A stretch of 64,000 bases of DNA from Azorinus chamasolen (GCA_963576725.1 OY755239.1:62414953-62478952), one strand, 5' to 3'; positions 51,174-61,391 are shown, counted from the first letter of the stretch. Notes: generated from the sequence alone by a model not told the origin. Program-made: numbers and translations.

Positions 51174-51469
51174 AGACTGATCAGAGTGTATCAAACATTT
51201 TAGATTTTGAAGAGATTTCGAGTCACAAAGCATCTAAATTGTTCTTAACTGAGGAAAGAATAAAAGTACTTGCTATACACGCAAACTTAATGGCTGAAAC
51301 AAACATTTAGTTCATTAGTATATTTAGTTTGCCACCCAAAGACACGCTAACACCCAATTACCTTCAAACCAGAAAAAACAATTGTGACCAAGAATCCACA
51401 GTCTTTACCCAGATATAATAGTAGAACAGGGGCAAGGTTAAACTATTGAATCTATACAGTATAAAAGGC
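51174..51469. other. Unassigned sequence with a T1 end trace
   Basis: Ends with ATAATAGTAGAACAGGGGCA AGGTTAAAC, a decayed T1 end near 51440. Otherwise nothing recognised. Confidence 0.35.
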
Positions 51470-51722
51470 TTAACCCTTTCCCTCATATAAACGTGTTTTC
51501 ACGCATTTGCAAACAGAGTAGACCCAGATCAGACGGCTCCTAGAGGAGCCGTCTGATCAGGGTCTGCTCTGTTTGCTAATAGAATTTGATAGATCGCAGC
51601 TTTTTTTGCTTTCTAAAATGTTTACAATGTTCCTCCTTCCATATATCATTATAACTATTTTGTTAATGAATATTCAGTAGGTATTGAAATTTGTCCTAAA
51701 TATAGAACAGGGAAAGGCTTAA
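51470..51722 (-). mobile_element. T1 element, full length, reverse
   Basis: TTAACCCTTTCCCTCATATA to AACAGGGAAAGGCTTAA; near-perfect core around GGCTCCTAGAGGAGCC. Very close to the 41619 copy. Confidence 0.9.
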
Positions 51723-51749
51723 TATTAATAGAAGACTTTGAATGACTGA

Positions 51750-51822
51750 TACAGTGCAGACCCTGATCAGAGGACTCTTCTAGAAGCTCTCTGACCTGGG
51801 TCTACACTGTTTGCAATTGTCA
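51750..51822. mobile_element. Core fragment of an unassigned family
   Basis: CAGTGCAGACCCTGATCAGA pairs with CCTGGGTCTACACTGTTTG. Confidence 0.6.
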
Positions 51823-51853
51823 ATATAGTCATAAGCCACATTCAATAGCTAGG

Positions 51854-52103
51854 TTAACCCTTCGCTTGCTGAATTATAAAACACATTTCTCCTTCTTCAC
51901 CCATGCCCTGTTGTATAATTACATATATCTTCACTGTGTACAAGTATTTCGCTGTGCAATCACTGCTGTGGAGTGCACTGGTTGCACAATCAACTTGTAA
52001 ATAGTGCAGCCCCTGATGAGACAGCTCCTGTAGGAGCTGTCTCATCTGGGTCTTCACTATTTACAGGTAGGTATATTGACGTGAATAGCAAGCGAAGGGT
52101 TAA
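51854..52103 (+). mobile_element. T4 element, full length, reference copy
   Basis: 250 bp, TTAACCCTTCGCTTGCTGAA to AGCAAGCGAAGGGTTAA. Core GTAAATAGTGCAGCCCCTGA / complement around AGCTCCTGTAGGAGCT. The minus strand carries the 67-codon frame MKTQMRQLLQELSHQGLHYL. Confidence 0.9.
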
Positions 52104-52400
52104 ACTCTTCATTCTACATGTATATATGGTAGGCTGACATTGTTGGTAATCATCTCAAATATATGTTTTTACATTTCAGAAAATAATATACAATGCAATA
52201 GCAAATATTCTAGATAAAACACTGTGTAGAAATTCTGATTTGTTTTGAAAACAAAAACATGATGTTGCTATGGCAACCAGGAAGTTGCATGATGCTAATC
52301 CTGACCTGACCCCCATTTGCAAACAGCTTTGACCCAGATGAGATGCCATGACACCTTTGGATTTTTATGAGATATCCATGTACCCTAACAAATCACTAAT
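52104..52400. other. Unassigned sequence with a T7 half core
   Basis: TTTGCAAACAGCTTTGACCC (52315-52340) is one arm of a T7-type core; the rest is unassigned. Confidence 0.35.
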
Positions 52401-52478
52401 GTCCTTTGCAAACAGTGTACACCCAGATGAGAGGGCTCCTAGAGGAGCCCTCTCATCTGGGTGTGCACTGTTTGTGAT
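52401..52478. mobile_element. Perfect palindromic core of an unassigned T family
   Basis: GCAAACAGTGTACACCCAGA pairs fully with its partner around GGGCTCCTAGAGGAGCCC. Confidence 0.7.
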
Positions 52479-52524
52479 GATACACTTTTCTCAAGCAAAA
52501 TCCCTAAATATTCACCATAAGCTT

Positions 52525-52642
52525 GACCTGTTTGCTTATGGTATAGTATAAATCTGACCCTTTAGTTTCTGCCCGAAATGCCACCATAAAAAATCAGTTA
52601 CTAAATATTCATGACGTCATTATTTCTTACATGAATATTGAA
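52525..52642 (-). mobile_element. T2 long-arm fragment, reverse
   Basis: TTTGCTTATGGTATAGTATA to TTACATGAATATTGAACAT. Confidence 0.65.
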
Positions 52643-52841
52643 CATACTGAACTCCATCCTCATAGTGTGACAACCACTTAATACAAGCAGAAGCACTGGG
52701 TACATGCAAATCTTCATCACCTTTGGATCTGAACAGAAAAATGAACTTGGGGGAAATGAAGTGGCCAGTTTTTTCAAAAGACTTAAACAGACAATTAGTT
52801 AGAGTGCAAACACTAAATCACCTAAAAGCTTTCCAAGTCCA

Positions 52842-53302
52842 TTAACCCTTTGAATGCAGGAAATATATGCACTGGCATTGCAAACAGTGTAGACCCTGAT
52901 CAGAGGGCTCCTCGAGGACCCCTCTGATCAGGGTCTGCACTGCTGGTTATTCAAACGCGTCTAGCAAGTTTAACCCTTTCCTCCATGAATATTCATATAA
53001 GAAATAATGATGTCATGAATATTAAATAGATTAATTTGTTATCATCAAATAGCTCATGGGCACAAGAGATTGTAGCTTAAGCAGAAACTATAGAATTGTA
53101 TATATATTAATTATATCATAAGCAAATAGAGCAGACCCTGATCAGACAGCTCCTATAGGAGCTGTCTGATCTGGGTCTACTGCTTACACAGGCGTAGAAA
53201 GTCGTATTTATGGAGTAAAGGGTTAAGCCTTTCATACTGAGTGGACTCTATTTTAAACACTGATGGGCTATTCCACTCTGAAAATTCAGTGTTGAAAGGG
53301 TT
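52842..53302 (+). mobile_element. T8 element split by a T2 insertion
   Basis: TTAACCCTTTGAATGCAGG, core GGGCTCCTCGAGGACCC, then T2 at an internal TTAA. It resumes GCCTTTCATACTGAGTGG and ends CAGTGTTGAAAGGGTT. Confidence 0.6.
52970..53226 (+). mobile_element. T2 element nested in T8
   Basis: TTAACCCTTTCCTCCATGAA to TTTATGGAGTAAAGGGTTAA; core AGCTCCTATAGGAGCT. Confidence 0.85.
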
Positions 53303-53649
53303 CTATAGTAAATTGTTTCAGGTAATACAAAAAAAATTGAGCAGGAATGGCAAATCGGGGAAAATGTAATGCATTAAATTTATACGCATTTAAAAACAGT
53401 GAATTTGTGATTATCTATGAACACAGTTTAGATTTAGATGACACCCAGTGAAAACACTTTGTTTAACAATGCATTTTGTGACAAGAGTAATAACAGAATT
53501 GCAGAAAATATCAATACTGCAAGACAACAATTATGAAGAGTGCAAGAGTTGACAGGAAATTGAAAAATTGCATTGTAATGACATTGTAAATGATTTTTTT
53601 TTGCAAATAATCTCAGATTATTACATTATCCTGTATTAACTCAATAAAA
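53303..53649. other. Unassigned sequence
   Basis: AT-rich, no recognised feature. Confidence 0.4.
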
Positions 53650-53651
53650 CA

Positions 53652-53873
53652 CAGTAAAAACCCCTCTAAAGCAGAATTCTTAGTAGAGAAGAATTTAGAT
53701 ACCTTTCAGGCAGTTGGCTATCATCAGTGCTTAATACAGGGTGAAAGTCATACAGAAAGCTCCTATAGGAGCTTTCTGCTATGACTTTCACCCTGCATAA
53801 ACAAGCTGCCATCTATCTCAAAGACTGATATTTATACTAAATTTAACATCTGGTTTAGAGGGGTTTGTTACTA
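53652..53873 (+). mobile_element. P1 element
   Basis: CAGTAAAAACCCCTCTAAAG to GGTTTAGAGGGGTTTGTTA; core palindrome around GAAAGCTCCTATAGGAGCTT. Confidence 0.75.
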
Positions 53874-53969
53874 CGATTTGAAAACCGTTCAGATCTAAAT
53901 GAGATGCCATGTATGCACACTTAAGTCTCTAAAACCTTTGTTCAAAGTGGAATTGTCCATCAATATTCA

Positions 53970-54664
53970 ACTCATTCTCCCCTAGACTATTTCTAGACCC
54001 AACCTCTTTGTTTTAATCTACCAAAAAGTAGCAATACCATATAAAAATTTCAAAGTCCCATAACAGAAATCATTGAACCAGAACAGGAATAAGAAATACA
54101 CAAGTAGACATGGTGCTGATCAATCCTATGTCGTATGAAGTTTCATGAAAATATGACCAAAGGGTTTGGAGAAACCATGCAGACAAATTTTTTCATGTAA
54201 AAATATCAAAGTCCCATAACTCAGCAGAAAATCATCGAACTGGAACAGAAATAAGATATGCACAACATGTTGAAGGCATAGTGCTAATCACTCCTATGAA
54301 GTTTCATGAAAATCCGTTCAAAGGTTTTAGTGAAACTGCGTAGACAAAATTTTCCATGTAAAAATTTCAAAGTCTCACAAATCTGCAGAAAATCATTGAA
54401 CCAAAACAGGAATACGATATGCACAAATAGGCATAGTGCTGATCAATCCTATAAAGTTTCATGAAAATCCGACTAAAGCTTTTGGAGAAATACCTGAACA
54501 AATTAAAATCAGACAGACAGATAAACAGACAGACGAATGAATGCCATGCACAGAAACATAATGTCTCCCCTGGGTATACTGGGAGAGACATAAGTATGTA
54601 AAAGAAGAATTTTAGAATTGTGCAGTTTTGAAACCATTGTGATAAATAGAGCATTTTGCTCCTA
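53970..54664 (+). mobile_element. T3 fragment split by an R element
   Basis: ACTCATTCTCCCCTAGACTA...ACCAAAAAGTAGCAATA, then R (54037-54598). T3 resumes GTAAAAGAAGAATTTTAGAA and stops at GCTCCTAAG, where a P1 arm (GGTGGCAGCCTAATGCAG) follows. Confidence 0.65.
54037..54598 (+). mobile_element. R element with about 150-bp units
   Basis: Three units keyed by AAATTTCAAAGTCCCATAAC and GAAGTTTCATGAAAATAT, an AGACAGACAGATAAACAGAC tract, and the closing hairpin ATGTCTCCCCTGG / CTGGGAGAGACAT. Confidence 0.65.
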
Positions 54665-54758
54665 AGGCGGGTGGCAGCCTAATGCAGAGAACTGACACCA
54701 TCATTATTTAACAGTTGAGTCCATTCAGTATGAAAGGCTGTAATTTGGGAGAGGATTT

Positions 54759-55006
54759 TTAACCCTTCGCTTGCTAAATTTTAAAATACATTTCTCCTTC
54801 TTTACCCATGCCTGTTGTATAATTACATATAACTTCACTGTGTACAAGTATTTTGCTGTGAAATCACTGCTGTGGAGTGCACTAGTTGCACAATCAATTT
54901 GTAAATAGTGCAGACCCTGATGAGACAGCTCCTGCAGGAGCTGTCTCATCTGGGTCTTCACTATTTACAGGTAGGTATATTGACGCGAACGGCAAGCGAA
55001 GGGTTA
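54759..55006 (+). mobile_element. T4 element, full length
   Basis: TTAACCCTTCGCTTGCTAAA to GGCAAGCGAAGGGTTAA; core AGCTCCTGCAGGAGCT. A single-base loss near 54810 breaks the family's open frame. Confidence 0.85.
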
Positions 55007-55057
55007 ATGACAAACAGTGACTTTACCATATAATGAGAACAGTGAAAGATCGCAGTG

Positions 55058-55269
55058 TCGAAAAGTCTGGAATCCAGATGAGACACCATGCTACTTGGCA
55101 TCTCATCTGGATCATTACTAGAGAAAGGGACTTTTTCTTTTTAGAGTTTTACAGTCTTGAAACCATTATGATAAATAGAGCATTTGCCCCATAGGAGCAA
55201 ATGCTCTATTTATCACAATGGTTAAAAAACATGACTTATGCAGAGGCTTCAAAAGGCGATGGGTTAAAA
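55058..55269 (+). mobile_element. T7-type core followed by a T3 lacking its outer arm
   Basis: GGAATCCAGATGAGACACCA / GGCATCTCATCTGGAT hairpin, then ACTAGAGAAAGGGACTTTTT, core GCCCCATAGGAGC and end GGCGATGGGTTAA. Confidence 0.65.
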
Positions 55270-55301
55270 AATCCTCCATCCTTAATGACTTCACTCAACG
55301 A

Positions 55302-55529
55302 TTAACCCATTCCCGCATATTGACGCCTTTTGACGCTTCTGTATAAGTCACTTTATGAAACCATTGTGATAAATAGAGCATTTGCTCCACAGGAGCAAAT
55401 GCTGTATTTATCACACTGGTTTCAAAACTACACAAATCTGAAAATTTCCTTTTCTTTAGTTAATGCTCCTTTTGGGTAGATTTAATCAAAGAGGTTGGGT
55501 CTAAAAATAGTCTAAGTGGGAATGGGTTA
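55302..55529 (-). mobile_element. T3 element, full length, reverse
   Basis: TTAACCCATTCCCGCATATT to AAGTGGGAATGGGTTAA. Confidence 0.9.
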
Positions 55530-55805
55530 AACAATACTAGGTCACTGCAGCAGTCAAAGGGTTGAAATTTAAGGATGTTGGCATGTGTTAGTGTTTTTTG
55601 TCTTTTACAGAACACTGTCCATGAAAAAATAATCAAGTTTGCAGTAATTTCTCATTTCATGAATTAGCACTTTCTAATCCTAGACATGTAATCATATCTC
55701 ATAGAAAAAAATTGAAATGACAGAGAAGCTTAATGTAATAAATGCCCCCTGTAATTCATGGACTGTTTTAACCAGGAGTAACCATGAACATGCAGGAATG
55801 AGCTA
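55530..55805. other. Unassigned sequence
   Basis: Nothing recognised. Confidence 0.4.
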
Positions 55806-56339
55806 ACCCTTTCCATCAAATAAACACCTTTCCACTAATTACAGGCCTTTTTCTAGCACTCTGGAAAAAAAGCATTTTAATAATTGGGATTTTTTGTGCG
55901 TAATGCTCAATGATTTGGAAAGCAATTTTGGTTCCATTGTAATTTCGAAAATTGGGAAAAATGATACCTATTTTGCATTGGGAATTTAGGTTTGCAAGCA
56001 AGTGACAAATATATAAAGATATCAATGCTATTAAATACATGTACCTTGAACTTTTCATGCAAACAGGACAAGCTTAGTAACAAAGGATATTAAGTCCAAA
56101 TTATCAAAGTCATTGATTCTAAAATAGTGTTAAATCAACATTTAATTTGTTCAAATTCAAATAAAAGGCAATTATCCTGTGAATCTAGCAGGCAGCTACC
56201 AATAGCCTGATGATAACAAGATGTGAATTACTTCCATAACTGAATTACTTTTATTCTGCATCATGCAGTCACCTGAATAATGATGACATCATGAATATTT
56301 ATATGATCAGTTTTTATAATGCCATTATTATTATTATTA
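55806..56339. other. T1 end scrap followed by unassigned repeat-like sequence
   Basis: CTAACCCTTTCCATCAAATA is a T1 end. CTCTGGAAAAAAAGCATTTT...GGGATTTTTTGTGCG looks like an old dispersed repeat. An 80-codon minus frame lies across it without splice support. Confidence 0.35.
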
Positions 56340-56340
56340 T

Positions 56341-56388
56341 CAAGGATTTGGTGAAGGAGTTACAATAGTTTTGCACCAAGCCCTTGAT
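56341..56388. mobile_element. S8 element, one arm deleted
   Basis: TCAAGGATTTGGTGAAGGAG to TTTTGCACCAAGCCCTTGAT. Confidence 0.7.
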
Positions 56389-56404
56389 ATGAACAAAGGA
56401 CATT

Positions 56405-56685
56405 TTGGCTCAGGCAGTGAGTGAGTAAGTTGGGTTTTACGTCCGACCAACAGTATTTCAGTTATATGCAGACGGCACCCGCATGAGACAAGTTATAGTG
56501 CTGCCTCACTGGAATATCCCTGCCGCAGGTACATGGCAATGGCACATCATCCGATCACATTATCCTGACACCGGGCAGACCAGTCCTAGAGCTACACCTT
56601 TAATGTCAAGCATAGACAAGGGAGCTACTAGTACCAACTTTTAACGACTTTTGGTCTGTCGCGGCCGGGGAGCTCGGCCAGGCAG
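56405..56685 (+). mobile_element. SINE-like mollusc repeat (tentative)
   Basis: GAGTGAGTAAGTTGGGTTTT, then ACGTCCGACCAACAGTATTT and CAGTTATATGCAGACGGC, ending near TCGCGGCCGGGGAG. This combination resembles SINE-like repeats widespread in mollusc genomes. Promoter boxes not confirmed. Confidence 0.5.
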
Positions 56686-56865
56686 AAACTGTAGAATAAG
56701 ATCTATATTATCATACCACAGGCAAACAGTGCAGACCTTGATTAGACAGCTCCTGTACTCTATTTGCAGACCCTGGTGAGAGGGCTGGCCCTCTAGAAGC
56801 CCTCCCATCTGGGTCTACCCTGTTTGCAAAGGACATGTAACTTGTTTTCCACATTGTAAGGGTTA
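56686..56865 (+). mobile_element. T2 half joined to another core family
   Basis: CAGAAACTGTAGAATAAGAT...AGCTCCTGTA, then a second core (GACCCTGGTGAGAGGGCTGG / CCCTCCCATCTGGGTCTA) and end GTAAGGGTTAA. Confidence 0.65.
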
Positions 56866-57053
56866 ATGCTGCTAAACTGACATATTAGAAATAATAAACA
56901 TGGAATAATTGGATAATGAAAGTACAGATTAAGATAAAAAGAAAATACAAAGAATTCACATAAAATGTAATGGAGAAAGTTGAAAGGCAATATTCAGTGC
57001 AGTTTTGACTAAAATGGTTTTCATCTTGATATTAATTATTGCAATAAATACAG

Positions 57054-57520
57054 TTAATCCTTTCCCTCATATTTACAACTTTTCACACCTTTGCAAACAA
57101 AGTAGACACAGATCAGTTGGCTCCTATACAGTATAAGAGCCGTCCGATCTGGGTCTGCTCTGTTTGCTTTTGACATGATATTGAACTACAGTAAAACTTC
57201 TCTAAACCGGAATTATAGTGCAGATAATTTGATCCTTTTAAGCAGGTGGCTGCTTAATGCAGGGTTAAAGTCATGCAGAAAGCTCCTACAGGAGCTTTCT
57301 GCATGACTTTCACCCCGCATTAAGCTGCCACCTGTCTCAAAGATCAATATATATACCAAATTCAATGTCCTGGGTTTAGAGAGGTTTTACTGTATTCTTA
57401 AGTTTTTGGCAAAGCAAAACACTGCCTTGAAAAAATCATATTATAAAACTTCAGTTAATAAATACATGTATTCATGGTGTCATTTATCTCTTTCATGAAT
57501 ATTGAACAGGGAATTTAGGG
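57054..57520 (-). mobile_element. T1/T2 reverse element split by P1
   Basis: TTAATCCTTTCCCTCATATT, core GGCTCCTATACAGTATAAGA. P1 sits at a TA. The T2 long arm then runs to AACAGGGAATTTAGGGC. Confidence 0.7.
57189..57392 (+). mobile_element. P1 element, 204 bp, TA-flanked, inside T2
   Basis: TA|CAGTAAAACTTCTCTAAACC to GAGAGGTTTTACTG|TA; core palindrome around GAAAGCTCCTACAGGAGCTT. Confidence 0.85.
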
Positions 57521-57623
57521 CTAACAAAGTGATGAACTCTGTATCAGTCCGAATTTCATCTGCAAAGGTCATCACAAGCAAACGCACCACCTCATAAGAT
57601 CTGAAATGATTTATTTAGAGATA

Positions 57624-57827
57624 CAGTAAAACCTCTCTATAATGACCACTAAATTATATCAAGTATTTTGTGTTAAAGGCAGGTAAATGCTTAAAGCAAG
57701 TTGAAAGTAAAACAGAACGCTCCTATAGGAGCGTTCTGTTTTACTTTCACCTTGCCTTAAGCAGCCACCTGCCCAAAATACCAACTAATTAGCACAATTT
57801 AGTAGTTGTTATAGAGAGGTTTTACTG
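57624..57827 (+). mobile_element. P1 element, 204 bp, TA-flanked, reference copy
   Basis: TA|CAGTAAAACCTCTCTATAAT to ATAGAGAGGTTTTACTG|TA. Perfect core AGTAAAACAGAACGCTCCTA / complement; here the shared core reads CGCTCCTATAGGAGCG. Confidence 0.9.
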
Positions 57828-58162
57828 TATTTTGCGCAAAGTTCAATTACTCTGTTTGCTAGACAAATTATCCCTGATTGCCTCTCTGTGTACCAGACGT
57901 AGATAATTAGCCACAACACACACAGGGTGCAATCTCTTATTAGAAGCAGGCACAATTAATCAAAAGAAAAAAAACAATCAAAGTATTTTATCCAAATTAT
58001 AATCCTTGATGAAATTGCAGCTACAAACTAATGGATAAGATATCAATGAGAACGGAATTACAGAACATGCTATTTTCAGTGTAACATAATTAATTCTTTT
58101 CAAGTTGTTAGATAAAATAGCAATGACTGCAACAAATGCCAGAAAAACTTCCTACAAAACAC
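57828..58162. other. Unassigned sequence
   Basis: Nothing recognised. Confidence 0.4.
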
Positions 58163-58669
58163 TTAAAGAGGAAGTCCCTACAATGAACGCATATTTTTAA
58201 TAATTATAACCATAAAACTGGATGTTTGTTACGTTAAAGCATTATTATGAAGATTATCAATTTGAACTTATATCGAAAAATGCCCCTGTGATACAAAATA
58301 ATCTGATTCATCAATACGTATAATTATTGTTCTACAACAAAGTATTATCGTCCTTTTCCGTTCAAATTGTCCGCGTTTTGCCGATGATCACTCGATCCAT
58401 CCATTGTTTACTAAACTGCTTTTCTTTGAAGTGGTCGGAGAGACGCGACTACCGCGAACGGATACGAAACTAAAACCCAACCCGAATTAAACTGAAACAT
58501 CGGAGAATAAAATCAACATCGTCGATATCAAACACATGGATGTTTTGTCATTTTCAACATTATTTGGTAGGTTTTCTTGCAATATACTTCTTTTCAGCAT
58601 ATACACAAATTAGTTTTGTATATTTTAGTTATTTTTGAAACACGTCGAATGTAGGGACGTCCCCTTTAA
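58163..58669 (+). mobile_element. T9 element, 507 bp, TTAA-bounded
   Basis: TTAA|AGAGGAAGTCCCTAC and GTAGGGACGTCCCCT|TTAA are inverted ends. The interior is CpG-rich (58350-58480). It contains an ATG-led 31-nt open stretch, MDVLSFSTLF, ending at a GTAGGT donor-like site (58536-58566). Confidence 0.65.
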
Positions 58670-59068
58670 CCCGTTACCTACTGAATATTCATGTGAGAAG
58701 TAATCTCATCATGAACATTAACCTTTTCCCTGTTCTATATTTTTTTCCAAGTTTCAATGATACCTACTGAATATTCATAGACAATGTAGATATAATGAAA
58801 TATGGAAGGTGGAACATTGTAGCCATTTTAGAAACTAAAGAAACAGATCTATCAAATTTCATTAGCAAACAGAGCAGACCCTGATCAGACGGCTCCTATA
58901 ACAGGCATCTGATCTGGGTGTACTCTGTTAGCAAATGCATGAAAACATGTTTACATGAAGGAAAGGGTTAATTTGGTAACTTTTTATATTGGCAAGGGAA
59001 CAAAGGGGCCATCAATCTGATCTGTGTCTACTTTGTTCACACAGTGTTTCTATTGAGTAAAGGGTTAA
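58666..59068 (+). mobile_element. T2 element split by T1 at its internal TTAA
   Basis: TTAACCCGTTACCTACTGAA, then ATGAACAT|TTAA with T1 inserted. T2 continues TTTGGTAACTTTTTATATTG and ends ATTGAGTAAAGGGTTAA. Confidence 0.75.
58718..58971 (+). mobile_element. T1 element nested in T2
   Basis: TTAACCTTTTCCCTGTTCTA to GAAGGAAAGGGTTAA, flanked by TTAA on both sides. Confidence 0.85.
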
Positions 59069-59088
59069 CCAACAGAATTCTAAATATT

Positions 59089-59320
59089 TTAACCCATTCC
59101 CTCATATTGACACATTTTGACGCCTCTGTAAAAGTCACTTTCTGAAACCATTGTGATAAATAGAGCATTTGCTCCTATGGAGCAAATACTCTATTTATCA
59201 CAATGGTTTCAAATCTACACTATTCTAAAAAAAAAATCCTTTTCCCTAGTAAATGCTCCTTTTCAGTAGATATATTCAAAGAGGTTGGATCTAAAAATAG
59301 CCTATGAGATAATGGGTTAA
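59089..59320 (-). mobile_element. T3 element, full length, reverse
   Basis: TTAACCCATTCCCTCATATT to GAGATAATGGGTTAA. Confidence 0.9.
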
Positions 59321-59374
59321 AGAGGAATGGCCTATCAGTGATTTGAGAGTACATTTAGTATGGAAGTCTGGCAT

Positions 59375-59794
59375 TTTCTAGATGAATATTCATGTAAGAA
59401 ATAAGAACATCATGAATATTTGAACCCCTTCCTTGTACTATATTTATTCCAAGTAGCAATACCTATTGAATATTCATGGACAAAACCATTAGAATGGAAT
59501 GTAGAATGTGGAACACTGTAGTCATTTCAGAAACTAAAGAAACAGATTTATCAAATACCATTATAAAACAGAGCAAATCCTGATCTGAGACGGCTCTGAT
59601 CTGCCGGTCTACACTGTTTGCAAACATGTTTTTATGAAGGAAAGGGTTAATTAGATTAATTTTTGAAATAGCATAATTATGAACACAGGAATTTGGCCAT
59701 GGCAGAAACTGTAGAATTATTTCCATAAGCGAACAGAGCAGTCACTCTGATCAGACGACTTCTATCTTAGTCAACTCTGTTTGCAATGGGTTAA
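59375..59794 (+). mobile_element. T2 element split by T1 at the same internal site
   Basis: GATGAATATTCATGTAAGAA...CATGAATATT, T1, then TTAATTAGATTAATTTTTGA, damaged core, end TTGCAATGGGTTAA. Confidence 0.75.
59420..59650 (+). mobile_element. T1 element nested in T2
   Basis: TTGAACCCCTTCCTTGTACT to GAAGGAAAGGGTTAA; core reduced (GACGGCTCTGATC). Confidence 0.8.
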
Positions 59795-60065
59795 CCCCTC
59801 GCTTGCTATTCACGTCAATATACCTACCTGTAAATACATGTAGTGGAGACCCAGGTGAGACAGCTCCTGCAGGAGCTATCTCATCAGGGTCTGCACTATT
59901 TACAAGTTGATTGTGCAATCAGTCCACTCCACAGCAGTGATTGCACAGCGAAATACTTGTACACAGTGAAGATATATGTAATTATACAACAGGGCATGGG
60001 TAAAGAAGGAGATAAAAAGAGATAAAGAAGGAGATAAAAAGCATATCTATGTAGTATAGGGTTAA
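59791..60065 (-). mobile_element. T4 element ending in a T2-like terminus
   Basis: TTAACCCCTCGCTTGCTATT through the core and long arm to GGGTAAAGAAGGAGATAAA. AAAGAAGGAGATAAAAAG-type sequence is then repeated and the end reads ATGTAGTATAGGGTTAA, closer to T2. Confidence 0.75.
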
Positions 60066-60232
60066 CCCTTGGTCAGTTTTTGGCCATGGCAGAACTATAG
60101 AATCATATCATTATTATAATCATTAGCAAACAGAGCAGACCCTGATCAAATGGCTCCTGCAGGAGCCATCTGATCTGGGTCTACTCTGTTTGCAAAGGTG
60201 TAGAAAGGCGGATTTATGGAGTACATGGTTAA
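60062..60232 (+). mobile_element. T2 element with outer long arm deleted
   Basis: TTAACCCTTGGTCAGTTTTT to GGAGTACATGGTTAA; perfect core GGCTCCTGCAGGAGCC. Confidence 0.8.
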
Positions 60233-60391
60233 AGCAGAAACTATTTTTGCAACTGAAAGATACTGAGTGTTCAAACATTTGACCCTTTATTTCATACAAA
60301 AGCTTTTTCACGCCTTTGCAAACAGAGCATGGACCCTGGTTCCAAATCAATTGCAAATGTCAAAACTTACCGGTCCATAGTGTTGAAAGAG

Positions 60392-60697
60392 TTAACCCAT
60401 TCCTTCATAGGCTATTTTTAGACCCAACCTCTTTGAATGAATCTACCCAAAAGGAGCATTTACTAGAGAAAAGTAAAATTTTAGAATTCTGTAATTTGAA
60501 ACCATTGTGATAAATAGAGCAAATGCTCTATTTATCACAATGGTTTTAAGAAGTGGTTATTACATAGGTGGCTCTATTTATCACAATGGTTTCAAAGAAG
60601 TTGTTATTACAGAGGCGGCTCTATTTTATCACAATGGTTTCATGAAGTGGTTATTACAGAGGCGTAGAAAGGCGTAATTTTATGGAGGAAAGGGTTA
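60392..60697 (+). mobile_element. T3 element with triplicated right arm
   Basis: TTAACCCATTCCTTCATAGG to GGAGGAAAGGGTTAA. The core loop is gone (GAGCAAATGCTC), and the segment GGCTCTATTTATCACAATGG...TTACAGAGG occurs three times (60525-60665). Confidence 0.85.
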
Positions 60698-61131
60698 AAC
60701 CTCTACACCATGAATGACAATGACACCATGAAGATTAGTTAGATAATCTTTTATAATGACACATTATCATGAACACAGGAAATTTTGGCCAAGGCAGAAA
60801 CTGTAGAATCAGATCCATATCATTCCATAAGCAAACAGAGCAGACCCTGATCAGATGGCTCCTACAGGAGCTGTCTGATCTGGGTCTACTCTGTTTGCAA
60901 ATACACCTTTCTATGCCTTTGCAAACAGATGAGACCCAGAGATCTGTTATTCAGATGGCTCCTGTAGGAGCCCTCTGATGAGGGTCTGCTCTGTTTGCTA
61001 AAGTAGTAATATAGATATGAATCTACAGATTCTGCCATGGCCAAAACTGCCTGTGTCTCTATGCCATTAATAAATCTATAAATTAATCTATTTATATTCC
61101 TTACATGAATGTTGAACAGGGAAAGAGTTAA
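60694..61131. mobile_element. Head-to-head double T2
   Basis: A forward T2 through its core to GTTTGCAAATAC joins directly to a reverse T2 (ACCTTTCTATGCCTTTGCAA). There are two palindromic cores, both long arms face outward, and the end is AACAGGGAAAGAGTTAA. Confidence 0.75.
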
Positions 61132-61391
61132 GTGCTTGTGTGGCGGCCGTAAAAAGTCGCCCCGTACTTCATTCTCAGTGTTGTTATATTTTCTGGTCCT
61201 TCGGGATCATTAGTTGTCATGTTATTAGTTTTGAAAATTGAATACTGCTTAAGCCGTTGCTAGGCAGCGTGAGTAGTGTTGCACTTTTAATTACTACTCA
61301 TGAACAGACTCAATAAAACAGAGTCTGCAATTTTCTCTTTTTGCATTAAATTTTCTACTTTTGCTTTCGAAGGATTACCCATTTTCAGAAT
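61132..61391 (+). other. Unassigned repeat-like segment with AATAAA
   Basis: GTGGCGGCCGTAAAAAGTCG, TTGCTAGGCAGCGTGAGTAG, then GACTCAATAAAACAGAGTCT. GACTC...GAGTC around AATAAA forms a small hairpin. Could be part of a retroelement terminal repeat; no partner copy in this window. Confidence 0.35.

Noticed and set aside
55816..56058. 80-codon minus-strand frame
   Set aside because: Overlaps a GGGATTTTTT repeat-like segment and has no splice or start support.
61300..61330. Polyadenylation signal of a gene at GACTCAATAAAACAGAGTCT
   Set aside because: No upstream coding exon; the hairpin context suggests a retroelement or repeat.
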